The notes beneath the pieces were generated by a model. That model made no database searches, was not told the DNA's origin, and saw only the letters and a list, made by a program, of their open reading frames with translations. Below are positions 5,495-7,242 of a stretch of 7,242 bases of DNA, in pieces. The stretch comes from Gammaproteobacteria bacterium (GTDB lineage: Bacteria > Pseudomonadota > Gammaproteobacteria > Chromatiales > Chromatiaceae): the NCBI GenBank assembly GCA_006227775.1, contig SBFV01000430.1, positions 1-7,242 on the forward strand, written 5' to 3'. Position 1 is the first letter of the stretch. Every line of letters begins with the position of its first letter. A program made the translations under genes and the position numbers.

Positions 5495-6415
5495 ATGCCT
5501 GGCGAGTTTCTGATCACGCGGCTCCTCTCCCGGCGCTGGCGCCCCGGGCGATGGCTGAACATCGGTCTCCCTTATTTCTGGCTACTGCTGTTCTTCTTTC
5601 TGCCCTTCGTCATCGTCTTCCAGATCAGCCTGGCGGAGCCCCAGATCGCCCAGCCGCCTTACACGGCCCTCACCGAGTGGGTGGACGAGGCGGTACTCCA
5701 GATCCGGCTCAATCTGGGTAACTTCACCCTGGTCATGGAGGACGAACTCTACCGGGCGGCCTTCCTCAATTCCCTCTGGGTGGGCCTGGTCAGCACCCTG
5801 GGCTGCCTGCTCATCGGCTACCCCATGGCCTATGCCATCGCCACCGCGCCGGAGCGCTGGCGGGTGCCCTTGCTGATGATGATCATCCTGCCCTTCTGGA
5901 CCTCCTTTCTGATCCGCGTCTACGCCTGGATCGGTATCCTCAAGGGCAACGGTCTGCTGAACAATTTCCTGTTGGCCCTGGGGCTGATTGACGAACCCCT
6001 GGCCATCCTTCATACCCAGACGGCGGTCTACATCGGCGTCGTCTATTCCTACCTGCCCTTCATGGTCCTGCCCCTCTACGCCAACCTCAGCCGGTTGGAC
6101 CTGACCCTGCTGGAGGCGGCGGCGGACCTGGGCTGCCGGCCCTGGCGGGCCTTCCTGCGCGTCACCCTGCCCCTGTCCCTGCCCGGAATCCTGGCGGGCA
6201 GCCTGCTGGTCTTCATCCCGGTGGTGGGGGAGTTCGTCATCCCCGACCTCCTGGGCGGGCCGGATTCCCTCATGGTCGGGCGCATGCTATGGACGGAGTT
6301 CTTCTCCAACAAGGACTGGCCCCTGGCCTCTGCCCTGGCCCTGGTTCTGCTGGCCCTGTTGGTGGTGCCCTTCGTGGCCTTGCAGCGTTGGCAGTCGCGG
6401 CTGGAGATGGAGTGA
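5495..6415 (+). CDS. potH: Polyamine ABC transporter permease PotH
   Basis: This 306-residue inner-membrane protein (E. coli PotH has 317) is one half of the polyamine channel. Six membrane segments are visible, at about 22-45, 92-115, 122-147, 176-196, 228-250 and 277-297. The family's ATPase-docking EAA loop is at about 206-230: LEAAADLG, then Arg-Pro-Trp and LPLSLPG. Stretches almost identical to enteric PotH include LPFxIVFxISLAE, SFLIRVYAW, GILKxNGxLNNFLL, and VGEFVIPxLLGGPDS. The long periplasmic part between helices 1 and 2 (PPYTALTEW, LNLGNF) is typical of PotH and separates it from PotI. The ATG at 5495 gives the right length, although no ribosome binding site precedes it; translation may be coupled to potG. 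Its TGA overlaps the potI ATG by one base (TGATG). Confidence 0.94.
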   Translation: MPGEFLITRLLSRRWRPGRWLNIGLPYFWLLLFFFLPFVIVFQISLAEPQIAQPPYTALTEWVDEAVLQIRLNLGNFTLVMEDELYRAAFLNSLWVGLVSTLGCLLIGYPMAYAIATAPERWRVPLLMMIILPFWTSFLIRVYAWIGILKGNGLLNNFLLALGLIDEPLAILHTQTAVYIGVVYSYLPFMVLPLYANLSRLDLTLLEAAADLGCRPWRAFLRVTLPLSLPGILAGSLLVFIPVVGEFVIPDLLGGPDSLMVGRMLWTEFFSNKDWPLASALALVLLALLVVPFVALQRWQSRLEME

Positions 6416-7215
6416 TGAAGACCCGGCGCTGGCCCCTGTTCAGCCTGCTGGCCTTCGGCTACGCCTTCCTCTACGTGCCGGTGCTGCTGCTGGTCATCTA
6501 TTCCTTCAATGCCTCCCGTCTGGTGACCGTCTGGGGTGGGTTTTCCACCCACTGGTATGGCGAACTCCTGAATAACGCCCAAATCCTCGATGCCGCCTGG
6601 CTGAGCGTTCGCATCGCCACGGTCAACGCCACCCTGGCGACGGTCCTCGGTACCCTGGCGGCCATGGCCCTGGTGCGGGGCGGGCGCTTCCGTGGTCGCG
6701 GTGGCTTCGAACTGCTGCTCACGGCTCCGCTGGTCATGCCCGAGGTCATCGTCGGCCTGTCCCTGCTGCTGCTCTTCGTCGCCATGCAACACGGCATCGG
6801 CTGGCCCGACGGCCGCGGCTTCACCACCATCACCATCGCCCACATCACCTTCAGCATGGCCTACGTCGCGGTGGTGGTGAACACCCGCCTCGGCCAGATG
6901 GACCGTTCCCTGGAAGAGGCCGCCATGGACCTCGGCGCCCGCCCGCTGACCGTCTACCTGCAGATCACCCTGCCGCTCATCGCCCCGGCCCTGGTCTCCG
7001 GCTGGCTGCTCGCCTTCACGCTCTCGCTCGATGACCTGGTCATCGCGAGCTTCGTTTCCGGCCCCGGCTCGACCACGCTGCCGATGGTCGTCTACTCCAG
7101 CGTACGCATGGGCGTCTCGCCCCAGATCAACGCGCTCGCGACCCTGATCGTCCTCTTCGTCACCCTCGCCGTGATCATCGCGGGGCTTGCGATGCTGGGG
7201 AGGCGGGAGGGTTGA
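6415..7215 (+). CDS. potI: Polyamine ABC transporter permease PotI
   Basis: This 266-residue inner-membrane permease (E. coli PotI has 281) pairs with PotH. Six hydrophobic segments lie at about 8-32, 64-87, 100-124, 138-158, 184-206 and 238-262. Family features include YVPVLLLVIYSFNASR in helix 1, APLVMPEVIVGLSLL in helix 3, and the EAA loop EEAAMDLGARP (168-177) with ITLPLIAPAL; SLDDLVIASFVSGPGSTTLP follows, as in PotI and PotC. I chose ATG 6415, which overlaps the potH stop by one base and has GGAG (6403-6406) 8 nt upstream. The frame is open upstream to 6289, but that part lies inside potH and would add residues before the first helix. The overlap implies translational coupling with potH, giving matched amounts of the two permeases. 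It ends the pot operon in this window; no terminator is visible in the 27 bases that follow. Confidence 0.94.
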   Translation: MKTRRWPLFSLLAFGYAFLYVPVLLLVIYSFNASRLVTVWGGFSTHWYGELLNNAQILDAAWLSVRIATVNATLATVLGTLAAMALVRGGRFRGRGGFELLLTAPLVMPEVIVGLSLLLLFVAMQHGIGWPDGRGFTTITIAHITFSMAYVAVVVNTRLGQMDRSLEEAAMDLGARPLTVYLQITLPLIAPALVSGWLLAFTLSLDDLVIASFVSGPGSTTLPMVVYSSVRMGVSPQINALATLIVLFVTLAVIIAGLAMLGRREG

Positions 7216-7242
7216 GGCGGGTGGCCAGATGGGCGAGCATTG

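Noticed and set aside
6289..6414. Upstream extension of potI inside potH
   Set aside because: It lies wholly within the potH coding sequence, adds a Gly/Ala-rich stretch before helix 1, and ATG 6415 has a proper RBS and the usual TGATG overlap.

Overview
The window is GC-rich, fully bacterial chromosomal DNA with strongly G/C-ended codons. The gene families present (PotFGHI polyamine importer, HrpB helicase remnant, two-domain CbiX chelatase, OmpA-type envelope protein) fit a high-GC proteobacterium. I would guess a gammaproteobacterium related to purple sulfur bacteria, but that is an inference from gene content only. No RNA genes, insertion sequences, phage genes or CRISPR arrays are visible.

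Layout. (1) Bases 1-172 hold the 3' end of an unrecognised forward gene. (2) Bases 190-2802 form a reverse-strand cluster, transcribed from right to left: an OmpA-domain coiled-coil protein, a CbiX-type chelatase, and then a wrecked hrpB helicase gene. The hrpB remnant keeps about 50 N-terminal codons, including the Walker A motif. It is joined directly and out of frame to the last codons of the gene, so almost the whole helicase has been deleted. (3) Bases 2803-3209 are a divergent intergenic region with a 19-bp tandem repeat and several small inverted repeats. (4) Bases 3210-7215 are a forward operon, potF-potG-potH-potI, encoding a complete polyamine ABC importer: periplasmic binding protein, ATPase and two permeases.

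How the genes work together. The four pot genes are tightly packed (19 nt, 19 nt, then a 1-nt overlap) and each keeps the hallmark motifs of its family, so the transporter should be functional. The binding pocket of the PotF homologue carries some PotD/SpuE-like residues, including a Trp where PotF has Phe, so spermidine may be a substrate. The reverse cluster appears to be one transcription unit, because spacings are short and the hrpB start overlaps the cbiX stop (TTGA). The functional links between its members are not obvious.

I see no convincing new multi-gene system. The points most worth a second look are the internally deleted hrpB, the CbiX whose N-terminal half has lost both metal-site histidines, and the polyamine-binding pocket.
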